Below, one piece after another: positions 1 to 6,072 of a DNA stretch of 12,244 bases (position 1 is its first letter; every line of letters begins with the position of its first letter). A program made the position numbers and the translations under genes. The DNA is from an uncultured Candidatus Saccharibacteria bacterium (GTDB lineage: Bacteria; Patescibacteria; Saccharimonadia; Saccharimonadales; 2-12-FULL-41-12), in NCBI GenBank assembly GCA_946478995.1, contig CAMLDK010000021.1, positions 1 to 12,244 on the forward strand, written 5' to 3'. Under the pieces are notes generated by a model. It saw only the letters and a list, made by a program, of their open reading frames with translations, had not been told where the DNA came from and searched no databases.

Positions 1-45
1 TCTGGTATTTACCATCCTCAGGCTAGTAAAAGGCTTCGTATAGGA

Positions 46-303
46 TTACTCCTTGGGGTGGCCAAAAAGCCCTACGAACCACAGCAGGATTACTGCACCG
101 CCAATGGCTATCAAGAAACTGTAGAGGTTAAACCCGCTGACTTTGTCTCCGCCTATGGCGTCGGCGATAAACCCGCCGATAAACGCCCCGATCACGCCGA
201 CGATAATATTGCCGATGACTCCCAGCCGGCCGTTATCTCCGGTAATCATCGATGCTATCCAGCCGACAATGCCGCCGAATATGATAAAAATTAATATGTT
301 CAT
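46..303 (-). CDS. GlsB/YeaQ/YmgE family small membrane protein (transglycosylase-associated family)
   Basis: The protein has 85 residues and is almost entirely hydrophobic. Three membrane segments can be seen at about residues 2-20, 29-52 and 61-80, and the C-terminus is short and charged (GHPKE). Gly-rich packing motifs (FGGIVGW, then GNIIVGVIGAFIGG) are typical of the GlsB/YeaQ/YmgE family (Pfam transglycosylase-associated), which is tied to envelope or general stress responses but has no established biochemical activity. I chose the ATG at 303 because a perfect Shine-Dalgarno AAGGAGG (308-314 on the minus strand) lies 4 bases before it. The ATG 21 bases upstream would place that site inside the gene. 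The gene is transcribed away from the LysM-CHAP gene across a shared intergenic region. Family assignment is firm; function is not. Confidence 0.88.
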   Translation of the reverse strand: MNILIFIIFGGIVGWIASMITGDNGRLGVIGNIIVGVIGAFIGGFIADAIGGDKVSGFNLYSFLIAIGGAVILLWFVGLFGHPKE

Positions 304-322
304 ACTACCTCCTTCTACGGGC

Positions 323-328
323 ATTATA
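323..328 (-). promoter_or_regulatory. -10 box of the GlsB-family gene
   Basis: Read on the minus strand, the bases spell a consensus TATAAT. A start site about 7 bases on (near 316) would leave a leader of only about 12 bases that just contains the AAGGAGG Shine-Dalgarno. No good -35 hexamer lies 16-18 bases upstream, but a TGTAAAAT motif (350-357) sits there. This suggests an activator- or repressor-controlled promoter, which is inference. Confidence 0.55.
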
Positions 329-349
329 GAAATATCCGGACAATAAATA

Positions 350-365
350 TGTAAAATCTTGCAAC
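350..365 (+). promoter_or_regulatory. Imperfect copy of the TGTAAAAT palindromic site
   Basis: TGTAAAATCTTGCAAC matches the sequence at 465-480 (TGTAAAATTTTACAAC) at 14 of 16 positions. It lies where the -35 region of the leftward GlsB-family promoter should be, so a protein bound here could control that promoter. A third half-site, inside CTGTAAAATTTCTAACAG at 371-388, shares TGTAAAATTT. The operator role is inferred from repetition and position only. Confidence 0.4.
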
Positions 366-400
366 TATTTCTGTAAAATTTCTAACAGTTGGCGCAAGTC

Positions 401-417
401 CCTTAAGATTCTTAAGG
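401..417. repeat. Inverted repeat CCTTAAG-ATT-CTTAAGG
   Basis: A perfect 7-bp inverted repeat with a 3-base centre. No T-tract follows on either strand, so it does not look like an intrinsic terminator. It lies between the two divergent promoters, at a position suited to an operator. Its role is unknown. Confidence 0.5.
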
Positions 418-463
418 CGAACTGACCGGCAAGCGGAATATATTTAATAATGATCATGCTTAT

Positions 464-479
464 TTGTAAAATTTTACAA
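464..479. promoter_or_regulatory. Perfect 16-bp palindrome TTGTAAAATTTTACAA
   Basis: Eight bases pair with their exact complement with no spacer, the symmetry expected of a dimeric regulator's binding site. It lies 25 bases upstream of the -35 box of the LysM-CHAP gene and has a near copy at 350-365 next to the opposing promoter. I cannot assign it to a known regulator family. AT-rich DNA makes chance palindromes more likely. Confidence 0.45.
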
Positions 480-503
480 CAGCAACACCTCTAGATATCA
501 GAC

Positions 504-531
504 TTGACATTACGTCTGAGTAGGGTATGAT
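504..531 (+). promoter_or_regulatory. Sigma-70-type promoter of the LysM-CHAP gene
   Basis: A consensus -35 TTGACA (504-509) is followed after 16 bases by TATGAT (526-531), 5 of 6 to the -10 consensus. The start site should fall near 536-541, giving a leader of about 75 bases. The -35 is enclosed by an inverted repeat, TCAGAC (498-503) and GTCTGA (514-519), that could be an operator. Confidence 0.75.
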
Positions 532-539
532 TAGTGCTT

Positions 540-570
540 CGTGTCTTTTTCAAAACAGGGTGGAGACGCG
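540..570 (+). other. Possible 5'-terminal hairpin in the LysM-CHAP leader
   Basis: CGTGTCT (540-546) can pair with AGACGCG (564-570) in RNA: seven pairs including one G-U, with a 17-base loop. The stem starts close to the predicted transcript start, where such stems can protect mRNA from decay. It is distant from the Shine-Dalgarno at 602-607, so it should not block translation. Structure and role are inferred. Confidence 0.35.
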
Positions 571-613
571 GAATCCATAAATAAGAAAATAATTACAATT
601 TGGGAGGATTAAT

Positions 614-1372
614 ATGCGTTTTACCGCAGTGATAGCGGGTCTATTAGCATGCACGGTGATTTTCCTGGCAGATAGCCAGCAGGTCAGCGCGCAAAGCAGC
701 AATAACCCCGAACAATTAGCATCTACCGACGTATTGACATTATTGGACAAAAGTTCGCTTGCCGATAGGCTGGCGGTCGATAAAGACAGTAAAAAGACAG
801 AGCCCAAGCAAATCGTGGAGTATGTAGTTTCCGAAGGGGATACACTGGCCGGGATTGCTAATTCATACGATATTGACTGGTCCAGGATCTTTAATAAGAA
901 TGAGAATATAAGCGATCCGAATATATTAACGCCGGGTATAACGATAATTATTCCTGCTGAGAATGAAGAACTGCCTGATCGCGCCGGCGAGCTGCAAGTC
1001 GAGCAGCCGGCTCCGATAAAGAACACGAATACCGCACTTCAACCCTACCGGTCTAGCGGTTTAAATAGGGCTTCATCTGCCGGCAATGCTTATTCATACG
1101 GCTATTGCACCTGGTATGCGAAGCAACGGCGTCCTGACCTGCCCAACCAAATGGGCAACGCTATATCCTGGGTTTCCAGTGCCAGGGCCATGGGAATACC
1201 GACCGGCTCCAAGCCACAGGCTGGAGCAATCGGCCAGAGCGGCAACCATGTTGTGTACGTTGAGAAAGTAAATAATGACGGTACGGTGACTGTATCTGAT
1301 ATGAACTATGCCGGCATAGGCGTGGTAACGACCCGCAAAGCTCCCGCCAGCTCGTTCTACTATATTTATTAG
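614..1372 (+). CDS. Secreted LysM and CHAP domain peptidoglycan hydrolase
   Basis: This 252-residue exported protein probably cleaves peptidoglycan, as an amidase or endopeptidase. Residues 1-26 form a signal peptide with likely cleavage after VSA. Residues about 69-114 form a LysM carbohydrate-binding domain (YVVSEGDTLAGIA, then NILTPGITIIIP). A linker leads to a CHAP domain at about 158-252. Cys165 in GYCTWYA and His212 in GNHVVYVE fit the catalytic pair; Glu217 and Asn231 (DMNY) are the usual supporting positions. GGGAGG (602-607) lies 6 bases before the ATG. The protein could serve cell-wall remodelling and division, or attack a host's wall if this is an episymbiont, but the sequence cannot decide. 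LLAC at residues 10-13 resembles a lipobox but lies mid-helix, so I favour a soluble secreted protein. Domain calls are firm; the bond cleaved is unknown. Confidence 0.9.
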   Translation: MRFTAVIAGLLACTVIFLADSQQVSAQSSNNPEQLASTDVLTLLDKSSLADRLAVDKDSKKTEPKQIVEYVVSEGDTLAGIANSYDIDWSRIFNKNENISDPNILTPGITIIIPAENEELPDRAGELQVEQPAPIKNTNTALQPYRSSGLNRASSAGNAYSYGYCTWYAKQRRPDLPNQMGNAISWVSSARAMGIPTGSKPQAGAIGQSGNHVVYVEKVNNDGTVTVSDMNYAGIGVVTTRKAPASSFYYIY

Positions 1373-1380
1373 CAGTAGAA

Positions 1381-1408
1381 TCGACAACATATTGACTAGT
1401 GTTAGAAT
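1381..1408 (+). promoter_or_regulatory. Promoter P1 of the ribosomal-protein operon
   Basis: TCGACA (1381-1386) and TAGAAT (1403-1408) each match their consensus hexamers at 5 of 6 positions, with a 16-base spacer and an extended -10 TG at 1400-1401. The start site should fall near 1414-1416. This begins 9 bases after the stop of the LysM-CHAP gene. No terminator is visible between them, so some read-through is possible. Confidence 0.6.
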
Positions 1409-1421
1409 TTCGTGATAAGAT
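1392..1421 (+). promoter_or_regulatory. Promoter P2 of the ribosomal-protein operon, overlapping P1
   Basis: TTGACT (1392-1397, 5 of 6) is followed after 18 bases by TAAGAT (1416-1421, 4 of 6), with an extended -10 TG at 1413-1414. The start site would lie near 1426-1429. P1 and P2 overlap, so RNA polymerase could use only one at a time. P1 fits the consensus better; P2 may be secondary. Confidence 0.45.
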
Positions 1422-1441
1422 GTAAGTCTTCACTTGAAAAA

Positions 1442-1507
1442 CTTGGTGAAAACGCAGGTCTGAAATGTTGCAGAACAGATCAGAAACCACTGTCACCAAG
1501 AATTTTT
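1442..1507 (+). promoter_or_regulatory. Attenuator-like hairpin in the rplC leader
   Basis: CTTGGTGA (1442-1449) is perfectly complementary to TCACCAAG (1493-1500), and the 3' arm is followed by AATTTTT (1501-1507), like an intrinsic terminator. The 43-base loop can hold an inner stem, GGTCTG (1457-1462) with CAGATC (1476-1481, one G-U). The GTGA of the 5' arm can instead pair upstream: TTCAC (1429-1433) with GTGAA (1446-1450). The two folds exclude each other, as in attenuators. Ribosomal-protein operons are often autoregulated through leader RNA (L4 acts on the S10 leader in E. coli); applying that here is inference. Confidence 0.45.
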
Positions 1508-1539
1508 ATGTAATAAGACCTAAAGGAAAGGCGCATAAG

Positions 1540-2151
1540 TTGAAGACCTTACTCACCCGAAAAATCGGGATGACTAGCATAATTTCTGATGACGGCAGCG
1601 CCCTGGCTGTGACGCTTCTTTCAGCCGGCGAAAATGTGGTTACACAGATTAAAACGGAAGAAATTGACGGATACAGCGCAATCCAGCTCGGAACAGAAGA
1701 CACTAAAAAGCTTGCGAACCCGCAGATCGGCCATGCCAAGAAAGCTAACATCAAGCCAAACGTGATGCGCGAAGTACGGACAGACGAACTCGGAGAAACA
1801 AAGGTCGGCGACAAATACGGAGCCGATCTTTTCGTTGCAGGAGATATGGTTGACGTCCAGTCTACTTCCAAAGGAAAAGGGTTTGCCGGCGCTATAAAAC
1901 GGCATAATTTCTCCAGGCAGCGAAAGACCCATGGCGCAAAAGGCGCTACCAGACGCGTAGGCTCCATAGGCTCGATGTATCCACAGAAGATTTTCAAAGG
2001 CAAGAAAATGGCCGGACATATGGGGCACGAGAAAACGACCGTGAAGAACCTGAAGGTCGCGCTTGTGGTCAAGGAAAAGAATCTTATCGGCGTATTCGGG
2101 GCAGTACCAGGCCCGCGCAAAAGCCTGGTAGTTATAAAGGGAGTCAAATAA
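1540..2151 (+). CDS. rplC: Ribosomal protein L3 (uL3)
   Basis: L3 is an early-assembling large-subunit protein that binds 23S rRNA near its 3' end and reaches toward the peptidyl-transferase centre. I chose the TTG at 1540 because it gives the family's normal N-terminus (M/L-K-T-L-L-T-R-K-I-G-M-T) and 203 residues. A GAAAGG sequence ends 8 bases upstream. An in-frame ATG at 1465 would add 25 residues encoded by the leader hairpin and not typical of L3. The core motif RKTHGAKGATRRVGSIG and the FKGKKMAGHMG region are intact. The gene heads the operon, where rpsJ usually lies first, and its TAA overlaps the rplD ATG by one base. Confidence 0.95.
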   Translation: MKTLLTRKIGMTSIISDDGSALAVTLLSAGENVVTQIKTEEIDGYSAIQLGTEDTKKLANPQIGHAKKANIKPNVMREVRTDELGETKVGDKYGADLFVAGDMVDVQSTSKGKGFAGAIKRHNFSRQRKTHGAKGATRRVGSIGSMYPQKIFKGKKMAGHMGHEKTTVKNLKVALVVKEKNLIGVFGAVPGPRKSLVVIKGVK

Positions 2152-2810
2152 TGCAAGTTATCTCCTATTCCAAATCAGGTGCGAAATCAACCGCCAAAGT
2201 CAGCTTGGACAAGAATGTATTCGACGTGGAAGTGAAGTCCCACGGGCTTTTGAAGAGCGCTTACCATACATATTTGGATAACGGGCGGAACAACTTAGCC
2301 AGGACCAAGACCCGCGGCGAAGTGATAGGAAGTACCAAAAAACCATGGAAACAAAAAGGCACCGGCCGGGCACGCTTCGGTTCACGCTACAATCCTATCT
2401 GGCGCGGCGGCGGTATTATTTTTGGACCCACCGGAGAGGAAAATTATTCTAAGAAATTGAACAAGAAAGCCAAAAGAACTTCAATACGACAGGCCTTAAC
2501 ACTCGCAGCGAAGTCAAACGCAGTAGCCGTAATAGATGAGTTTGCAGTAAGCGACGGCAAGACCAAGACGGCGGAGAAGCTTCTGGCAAAAATTGGTGCG
2601 AAGAGACGGACTCTTATCGTGTCGGTAAAAGCCAACGACTCAACAAGAAGAGCGGTTAATAATTTGCCGAATGTCCAGCTGGTAAACGCGGACTATTTGA
2701 ACACTTACGATATTTTGAATGCGGATTTTGTCATAGTCGCCAAACCTGCCTTGAGCGAAATCTCAAGCTGGCTAACAGACGCGCCGAAGCCTGTTAAGGA
2801 GAGCAAATAA
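2151..2810 (+). CDS. rplD: Ribosomal protein L4 (uL4)
   Basis: L4 (219 residues) is a 23S rRNA-binding protein whose long loop lines the peptide exit tunnel. That loop is clear at residues 61-94, with KKPWKQKGTGRARFGS and PIWRGGGIIFGP. The C-terminal Rossmann-like part (IDEFAVSDGKTKT, then LIVSVKAND) is complete. Start and stop codons overlap both neighbours as TAATG. The last codons (Lys-Glu-Ser-Lys) contain the AAGGAG ribosome-binding site for rplW. In E. coli L4 also represses its own operon through the S10 leader; a similar role with the leader at 1442-1507 is possible but unproven. Confidence 0.97.
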   Translation: MQVISYSKSGAKSTAKVSLDKNVFDVEVKSHGLLKSAYHTYLDNGRNNLARTKTRGEVIGSTKKPWKQKGTGRARFGSRYNPIWRGGGIIFGPTGEENYSKKLNKKAKRTSIRQALTLAAKSNAVAVIDEFAVSDGKTKTAEKLLAKIGAKRRTLIVSVKANDSTRRAVNNLPNVQLVNADYLNTYDILNADFVIVAKPALSEISSWLTDAPKPVKESK

Positions 2811-3301
2811 TGAGTGCCGATGTAATGGTTCTAAAGCCCAGGATGAGCGAAAAGGCATATGATCTGAGCCATAACATGGATACTTATGTGTTTGAAGTTC
2901 CCATTGAGACAAATAAACTAGAGATCGCTAAGGCTGTCGAGGGACAGTTCAAGGTTACGGTCGAGGATGTCAGGATTCTTGTGCACAAAGGTAAAAAAGC
3001 CCGTTCTATCCGTATCGGCGGCGCCCGCAAATATGTCTACGGAAAAAGAGCGGATGTTAAAAAGGCTTATGTAAGAGTCAAAAAGGGCGAGACAATACCT
3101 ATATTTGCCAGCATAGACGAAGCTGAAGAGAAAGCTAAGAAAGCCGAAGCTAAGGCCGCCAAGAAGACTGACAAGGCCGTAGAAAAGACGGAAAAAACCG
3201 TCAAAACCGCTACCAAGCCAAAAGCTAAGAAGGCCGAAGAAAAACCCAAGCCAAGGCGAGGGTTATTCGGTATCAGGCGCAACCCGAAGGAGAATAAATA
3301 A
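2810..3301 (+). CDS. rplW: Ribosomal protein L23 (uL23) with long Lys/Ala-rich C-terminal tail
   Basis: L23 sits at the mouth of the exit tunnel and is a docking site for trigger factor, SRP and the Sec translocon. Residues 1 to about 100 are a normal L23 core (LKPRMSEKAY, then RKYVYGKRADVKKAYVRV). The protein has 163 residues against about 95-105 usual. The extra 60 residues are a charged Lys/Ala/Glu tract (about 104-146) ending in the more ordered-looking PKPRRGLFGIRRNPK. The reading frame stays open to a TAATG junction with rplB, and AAGGAG at 3287-3292 serves rplB, so the tail is not a frameshift artefact. It may contact rRNA or the membrane; that is inference. Confidence 0.95.
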   Translation: MSADVMVLKPRMSEKAYDLSHNMDTYVFEVPIETNKLEIAKAVEGQFKVTVEDVRILVHKGKKARSIRIGGARKYVYGKRADVKKAYVRVKKGETIPIFASIDEAEEKAKKAEAKAAKKTDKAVEKTEKTVKTATKPKAKKAEEKPKPRRGLFGIRRNPKENK

Positions 3302-4155
3302 TGCCGATAAAAGCTTATAAGCCTACTACACCTGCACGCCGCGGCATGTCTTCCCAGGATTTTGATACGATAACCGCTAGAAAACCGCTTAAATCACTAT
3401 TGGTTACTAAAAAACAGAAAAGCGGCCGCAATAACCAGGGGCGAATAACTACCCGACACAAAGGCGGCGGTGCCAAGAAATTTTACAGACTGGTTGATTT
3501 CAGGCTGCTTGACGTGAAGTCTTTGACTGTCGAGCAGATAGAATACGACCCTAACCGAAGCGCGCGGATTGCCCGGGTCAAAGATGATAACGGAAAATAC
3601 CACTATATCCTAGCTACTCCGGCTATGGAAAACGGTAAAAAATTGTCCGTAGGCAGCGAAGCACCCGTCAAAAACGGCAACAGGCTGCCTATCAGCAAAA
3701 TCCCAGCCGGAAGCATCCTCCATAATGTCGAGTTAGTGCCCGGCAAGGGCGGTCAGCTGGCAAGAAGCGCCGGAACAAGCATCCAGCTTATGGGCAAAGA
3801 AGGCGATAGCGCCCACCTAAAACTACCAAGCGGCGAAGTCCGCTTAGTAAGCGTGGACTGCCAGGCTTCTATCGGGCCTATCGGTAACGAACAGCACCAG
3901 AATATAAAGATCGGCAAGGCCGGACGAAACCGGCATAAGGGCATCCGTCCGAGTGTTAGGGGTGTCGTTATGAACGCCGCGGACCACCCGCATGGCGGCG
4001 GTGACGGCGGACGCCATGGAATCGGCGGCGGTAAGAACCACGGAGCCGCACCTAAGACACCTTGGGGCCAGAAAACCCTAGGATTCAAGACCCGACGCCG
4101 GAAGTCTACAGATAAGTTCATAGTAAGAAGCCGCCATAAGGCCAAGAGGAGATAA
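3301..4155 (+). CDS. rplB: Ribosomal protein L2 (uL2)
   Basis: L2 (284 residues; about 273-277 is usual) is a core 23S rRNA-binding protein needed for subunit joining and close to the peptidyl-transferase centre. The family signature around DHPHGGGDGG carries the conserved histidines (His229, His231). After GGG the segment up to PWG is 19 residues, against 11 in E. coli L2 as I recall it. The extra part is rich in Gly and His. The N-terminal OB-fold part (RHKGGGAKKFYRLVDF) and the C-terminal TLGFKTRRRKSTDKFIVRSR are standard. Start overlaps rplW by one base. The last codons contain AGAGGAG, which serves the GTG start of rpsS. Confidence 0.97.
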   Translation: MPIKAYKPTTPARRGMSSQDFDTITARKPLKSLLVTKKQKSGRNNQGRITTRHKGGGAKKFYRLVDFRLLDVKSLTVEQIEYDPNRSARIARVKDDNGKYHYILATPAMENGKKLSVGSEAPVKNGNRLPISKIPAGSILHNVELVPGKGGQLARSAGTSIQLMGKEGDSAHLKLPSGEVRLVSVDCQASIGPIGNEQHQNIKIGKAGRNRHKGIRPSVRGVVMNAADHPHGGGDGGRHGIGGGKNHGAAPKTPWGQKTLGFKTRRRKSTDKFIVRSRHKAKRR

Positions 4156-4158
4156 GAC

Positions 4159-4434
4159 GTGAGTAGATCGTTGAAAAAAGGACCGTTCGTAGACCCTAAG
4201 CTGGCTCGCAAAGTAGCCGCATTATCAAAAGATGACCGCACAGTTATCAAGACTTGGGCGCGGGCAAGCAGTATTCCGCCGGAGTTTGTCGGACGGACCA
4301 TAGCCGTACATAACGGTAAGACACATGTACCGGTCTTCATTACTGAAAACATGGTCGGACATAAGCTCGGCGAATTCGCACCTACCCGTAAATTTCGAAG
4401 GCACGGCGGCAAGCTAGCGAAAGGACAGGACTAA
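4159..4434 (+). CDS. rpsS: Ribosomal protein S19 (uS19)
   Basis: S19 (91 residues, normal length) lies in the head of the small subunit, pairs with S13 and contacts the A-site region. It starts at GTG, giving [15 protein letters not shown], the standard N-terminus. The upstream AGAGGAG overlaps the end of rplB. The middle has [23 protein letters not shown] and the C-terminus has [18 protein letters not shown], both family signatures. It is the only GTG start in the operon and stands 3 bases after rplB, so its output probably depends on coupling to rplB translation. Confidence 0.97.
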   Translation: MSRSLKKGPFVDPKLARKVAALSKDDRTVIKTWARASSIPPEFVGRTIAVHNGKTHVPVFITENMVGHKLGEFAPTRKFRRHGGKLAKGQD

Positions 4435-4435
4435 G

Positions 4436-4825
4436 ATGGATATAAAGGCGAGTGCGAAATCAGTACGTATCAGCCCGCGTAAAGTCGGGGATGTAGCCGC
4501 TTTGGTCCGCGGACGAAACGTTATGGATGCTATTACTATTCTTGAACACACTCCGAGGCGGGCTGCTTTGCCTGTTCGAAAGCTTATAGAAAGCGCTAGA
4601 GCCAATGCTCTTCATAACTATAATCTTATAGAAGACAGTCTGACCCTAAAATCTATAAGCGTTACTCCGGGGCCGAGAATGAAAAGATTCAGACCGGCAG
4701 CGCACGGCCGCGCCTTGCCATACGAAAAGAAATCCAGCCACATATACGTGGAAGTTAACGGCCAGAAAAAACAGCCGAAGAAACCGGCAGCTAAAAAGAC
4801 AGAAGAGAAGAAGGAGTCGAAATAA
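4436..4825 (+). CDS. rplV: Ribosomal protein L22 (uL22) with Lys-rich C-terminal tail
   Basis: L22 (129 residues; about 110 usual) binds all domains of 23S rRNA, and its beta-hairpin lines the exit tunnel. The N-terminus (VRISPRKVGDVAALVRGR) and the tunnel hairpin region (ISVTPGPRMKRFRPAAHGRA) are standard. Residues about 110-129 form a Lys-rich tail (KKQPKKPAAKKTEEKKESK) beyond the family core. The gene begins one base after the rpsS stop. It ends in a TAATG overlap with rpsC, whose AAGGAG (4811-4816) is read here as Lys-Glu. Confidence 0.97.
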   Translation: MDIKASAKSVRISPRKVGDVAALVRGRNVMDAITILEHTPRRAALPVRKLIESARANALHNYNLIEDSLTLKSISVTPGPRMKRFRPAAHGRALPYEKKSSHIYVEVNGQKKQPKKPAAKKTEEKKESK

Positions 4826-5454
4826 TGGGACAGAAAGTTAATCCGATAAGCATGCGGCTTCAAGTCAACAAGAACTGGCGCAGCAAATGGTTCGCCAGCA
4901 AGAAGGACTATGCCCATTATCTGACCCAGGATCTGAAGGTCAGAAAGATGATCGATGACCTGCTGGGTTCACGGGCGGCTATAAACAAAGTGGATATAGA
5001 GCGTTCGCCGAATTTGGTTACCATAACTATATCGACGGCTAAGGCCGGCGTGGTTATCGGCCGGGGCGGAACCGGAGCGCAGGAGCTGAAAGATAAGATT
5101 GAAAAGATCTACGGCGTACCCGTGCGTGTCAACATTGAAGAAATCAAGAAATCCGAGCTATATGCCAAGATAGTGGCTGAGAATATTGCCCATCAGCTGG
5201 AAAGACGAATCTCTTTCAGAAGGGCTATCAAACAGTCCGCCGCAGCTACTATGCGGGCCGGCGCCAAAGGTGTAAGGATCGAAGTTGCCGGCCGGTTGAA
5301 CGGTGCGGAAATGTCCCGCCGTGAAAAAGAAGTCCAGGGCAGTGTGCCTTTGCATACTTTTAGGGCGGATATTGATTATCATGGCGCCAGAGCCCGTACG
5401 ACAGCAGGGATAGTCGGCGTAAAAGTATGGATTTATAAGGGCGAGGCTATCTAA
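4825..5454 (+). CDS. rpsC: Ribosomal protein S3 (uS3)
   Basis: S3 (209 residues) is in the small-subunit head, forms part of the mRNA entry channel and contributes to mRNA unwinding. The N-terminus [18 protein letters not shown] is standard. A type II KH domain is seen near residues 40-110, with the GXXG loop at 79-82 (VVIGRGG). The C-terminal domain holds [17 protein letters not shown] and [20 protein letters not shown], typical of S3. It lacks the long C-terminal tails found on several neighbours. It overlaps rplV by one base and ends one base before rplP. Confidence 0.97.
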   Translation: MGQKVNPISMRLQVNKNWRSKWFASKKDYAHYLTQDLKVRKMIDDLLGSRAAINKVDIERSPNLVTITISTAKAGVVIGRGGTGAQELKDKIEKIYGVPVRVNIEEIKKSELYAKIVAENIAHQLERRISFRRAIKQSAAATMRAGAKGVRIEVAGRLNGAEMSRREKEVQGSVPLHTFRADIDYHGARARTTAGIVGVKVWIYKGEAI

Positions 5455-5455
5455 G

Positions 5456-5875
5456 ATGTTAATGCCGAAGAAGCAAAAGTACAGGAGAGTAAGAAAGGGC
5501 CGTATCAAGGGTCCGGCAACAGCCGGCAACAAGATTGAGTTCGGCCAGTACGCTTTGCAATCCATGGGCCAGGAAAGGGTAACCAGCCGGCAGATAGAGT
5601 CCGCCAGACAGTCCATGACACGCTATATAAAGCGCGGCGGCAAGATCTGGATCAGAATATTCCCCCATACGCCGGTAACCAAAAAACCGGTCGGGCTGAA
5701 AATGGGCGGCGGCAAAGGGTCGCCGGAGTATTTCGTAGCTAAAGTCAGAAAAGGAACTATTCTGTTTGAAATGCAGGGAGTAGCACCGGAAACAGCCAGG
5801 GAAGCTATGCGTCTTGCCGGCCATAAATTGCCGGTTAAGACCAGGTTCATCCAGCGGGAAGGCGGCGAAGCATGA
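5456..5875 (+). CDS. rplP: Ribosomal protein L16 (uL16)
   Basis: L16 (139 residues, normal length) binds 23S rRNA near the A site and the central protuberance and helps position tRNA. It starts [20 protein letters not shown] at the third codon could also start the protein, but the MLMPK form is common in the family. Signatures are [18 protein letters not shown] and [18 protein letters not shown]. The stop is a TGA in an ATGA overlap with rpmC, predicting termination-reinitiation coupling. Because a normal-length L16 ends there, UGA is read as stop in this organism. Confidence 0.97.
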   Translation: MLMPKKQKYRRVRKGRIKGPATAGNKIEFGQYALQSMGQERVTSRQIESARQSMTRYIKRGGKIWIRIFPHTPVTKKPVGLKMGGGKGSPEYFVAKVRKGTILFEMQGVAPETAREAMRLAGHKLPVKTRFIQREGGEA

Positions 5876-6072
5876 AACTAGCAGAGATCCGCAAGATGGA
5901 GACCGCCAAGTTAATAAAGCAAGTAAGCAGTGTGAAGCTCGAAATCGCCGAATTGAAAAAAGGCGTGATCATGGGCGAATCCACCAATGTCCGCGCAGTC
6001 AGAAATAAACGCAAACAGCTAGCCCGTATGCTGACCGTCGTCGGCGAGAAATTAGAAAAGGAGAAAATATAA
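5872..6072 (+). CDS. rpmC: Ribosomal protein L29 (uL29)
   Basis: L29 (66 residues, normal length) is a two-helix protein next to L23 at the tunnel exit. The sequence is a helical hairpin: [17 protein letters not shown] at the start and [18 protein letters not shown] in the second helix, matching the family's conserved NxxxIRxxRKxIARxxT pattern. It overlaps rplP by four bases (ATGA). Its final codons (Glu-Lys-Glu-Lys-Ile) include the AAGGAG at 6058-6063 that serves rpsQ. An overlapping frame at 5814-6008 has no family features and is discarded. Confidence 0.95.
   Translation: MKLAEIRKMETAKLIKQVSSVKLEIAELKKGVIMGESTNVRAVRNKRKQLARMLTVVGEKLEKEKI

Larger units (their letters stand above)
304..613. 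other. Divergent intergenic region with two promoters and inverted repeats
   Basis: This non-coding stretch separates the leftward membrane-protein gene from the rightward LysM-CHAP gene. It is more AT-rich than the flanking genes. It holds a leftward -10 box near 323-328, three TGTAAAAT motifs (350-357, 372-379, 465-472), a 7-bp inverted repeat at 401-417, a perfect 16-bp palindrome at 464-479, and a strong rightward promoter at 504-531 overlapped by another inverted repeat. A possible 5' hairpin lies in the rightward leader. No tRNA, small ORF with a convincing start, or intrinsic terminator was seen. Confidence 0.75.

Noticed and set aside
1..45. A gene or terminator downstream of the GlsB-family gene at the window edge
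   Set aside because: The 45 bases hold no stem with a T-tract and no recognisable coding end. They are too short to interpret.
641..652. LLAC lipobox in the LysM-CHAP signal peptide (lipoprotein)
   Set aside because: The cysteine falls in the middle of the hydrophobic helix (residue 13, followed by TVIFLA), and a good VSA signal-peptidase I site follows at 24-26.
550..1026. A 158-residue open frame on the minus strand opposite the LysM-CHAP gene
   Set aside because: Low-complexity Ser/Leu composition, no family motif, no ribosome-binding site. The plus-strand gene has a signal peptide, two clear domains, a promoter and a Shine-Dalgarno.
1508..1513. A minimal start-stop pair (ATG TAA) in the rplC leader
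   Set aside because: No Shine-Dalgarno stands before it, and the preceding bases are the T-tract of the hairpin. Likely coincidence.
3753..4412. A 219-residue minus-strand open frame opposite rplB and rpsS
   Set aside because: It is antisense to two unmistakable ribosomal genes. Its Pro/Arg/Leu-rich composition is a by-product of their codon use.
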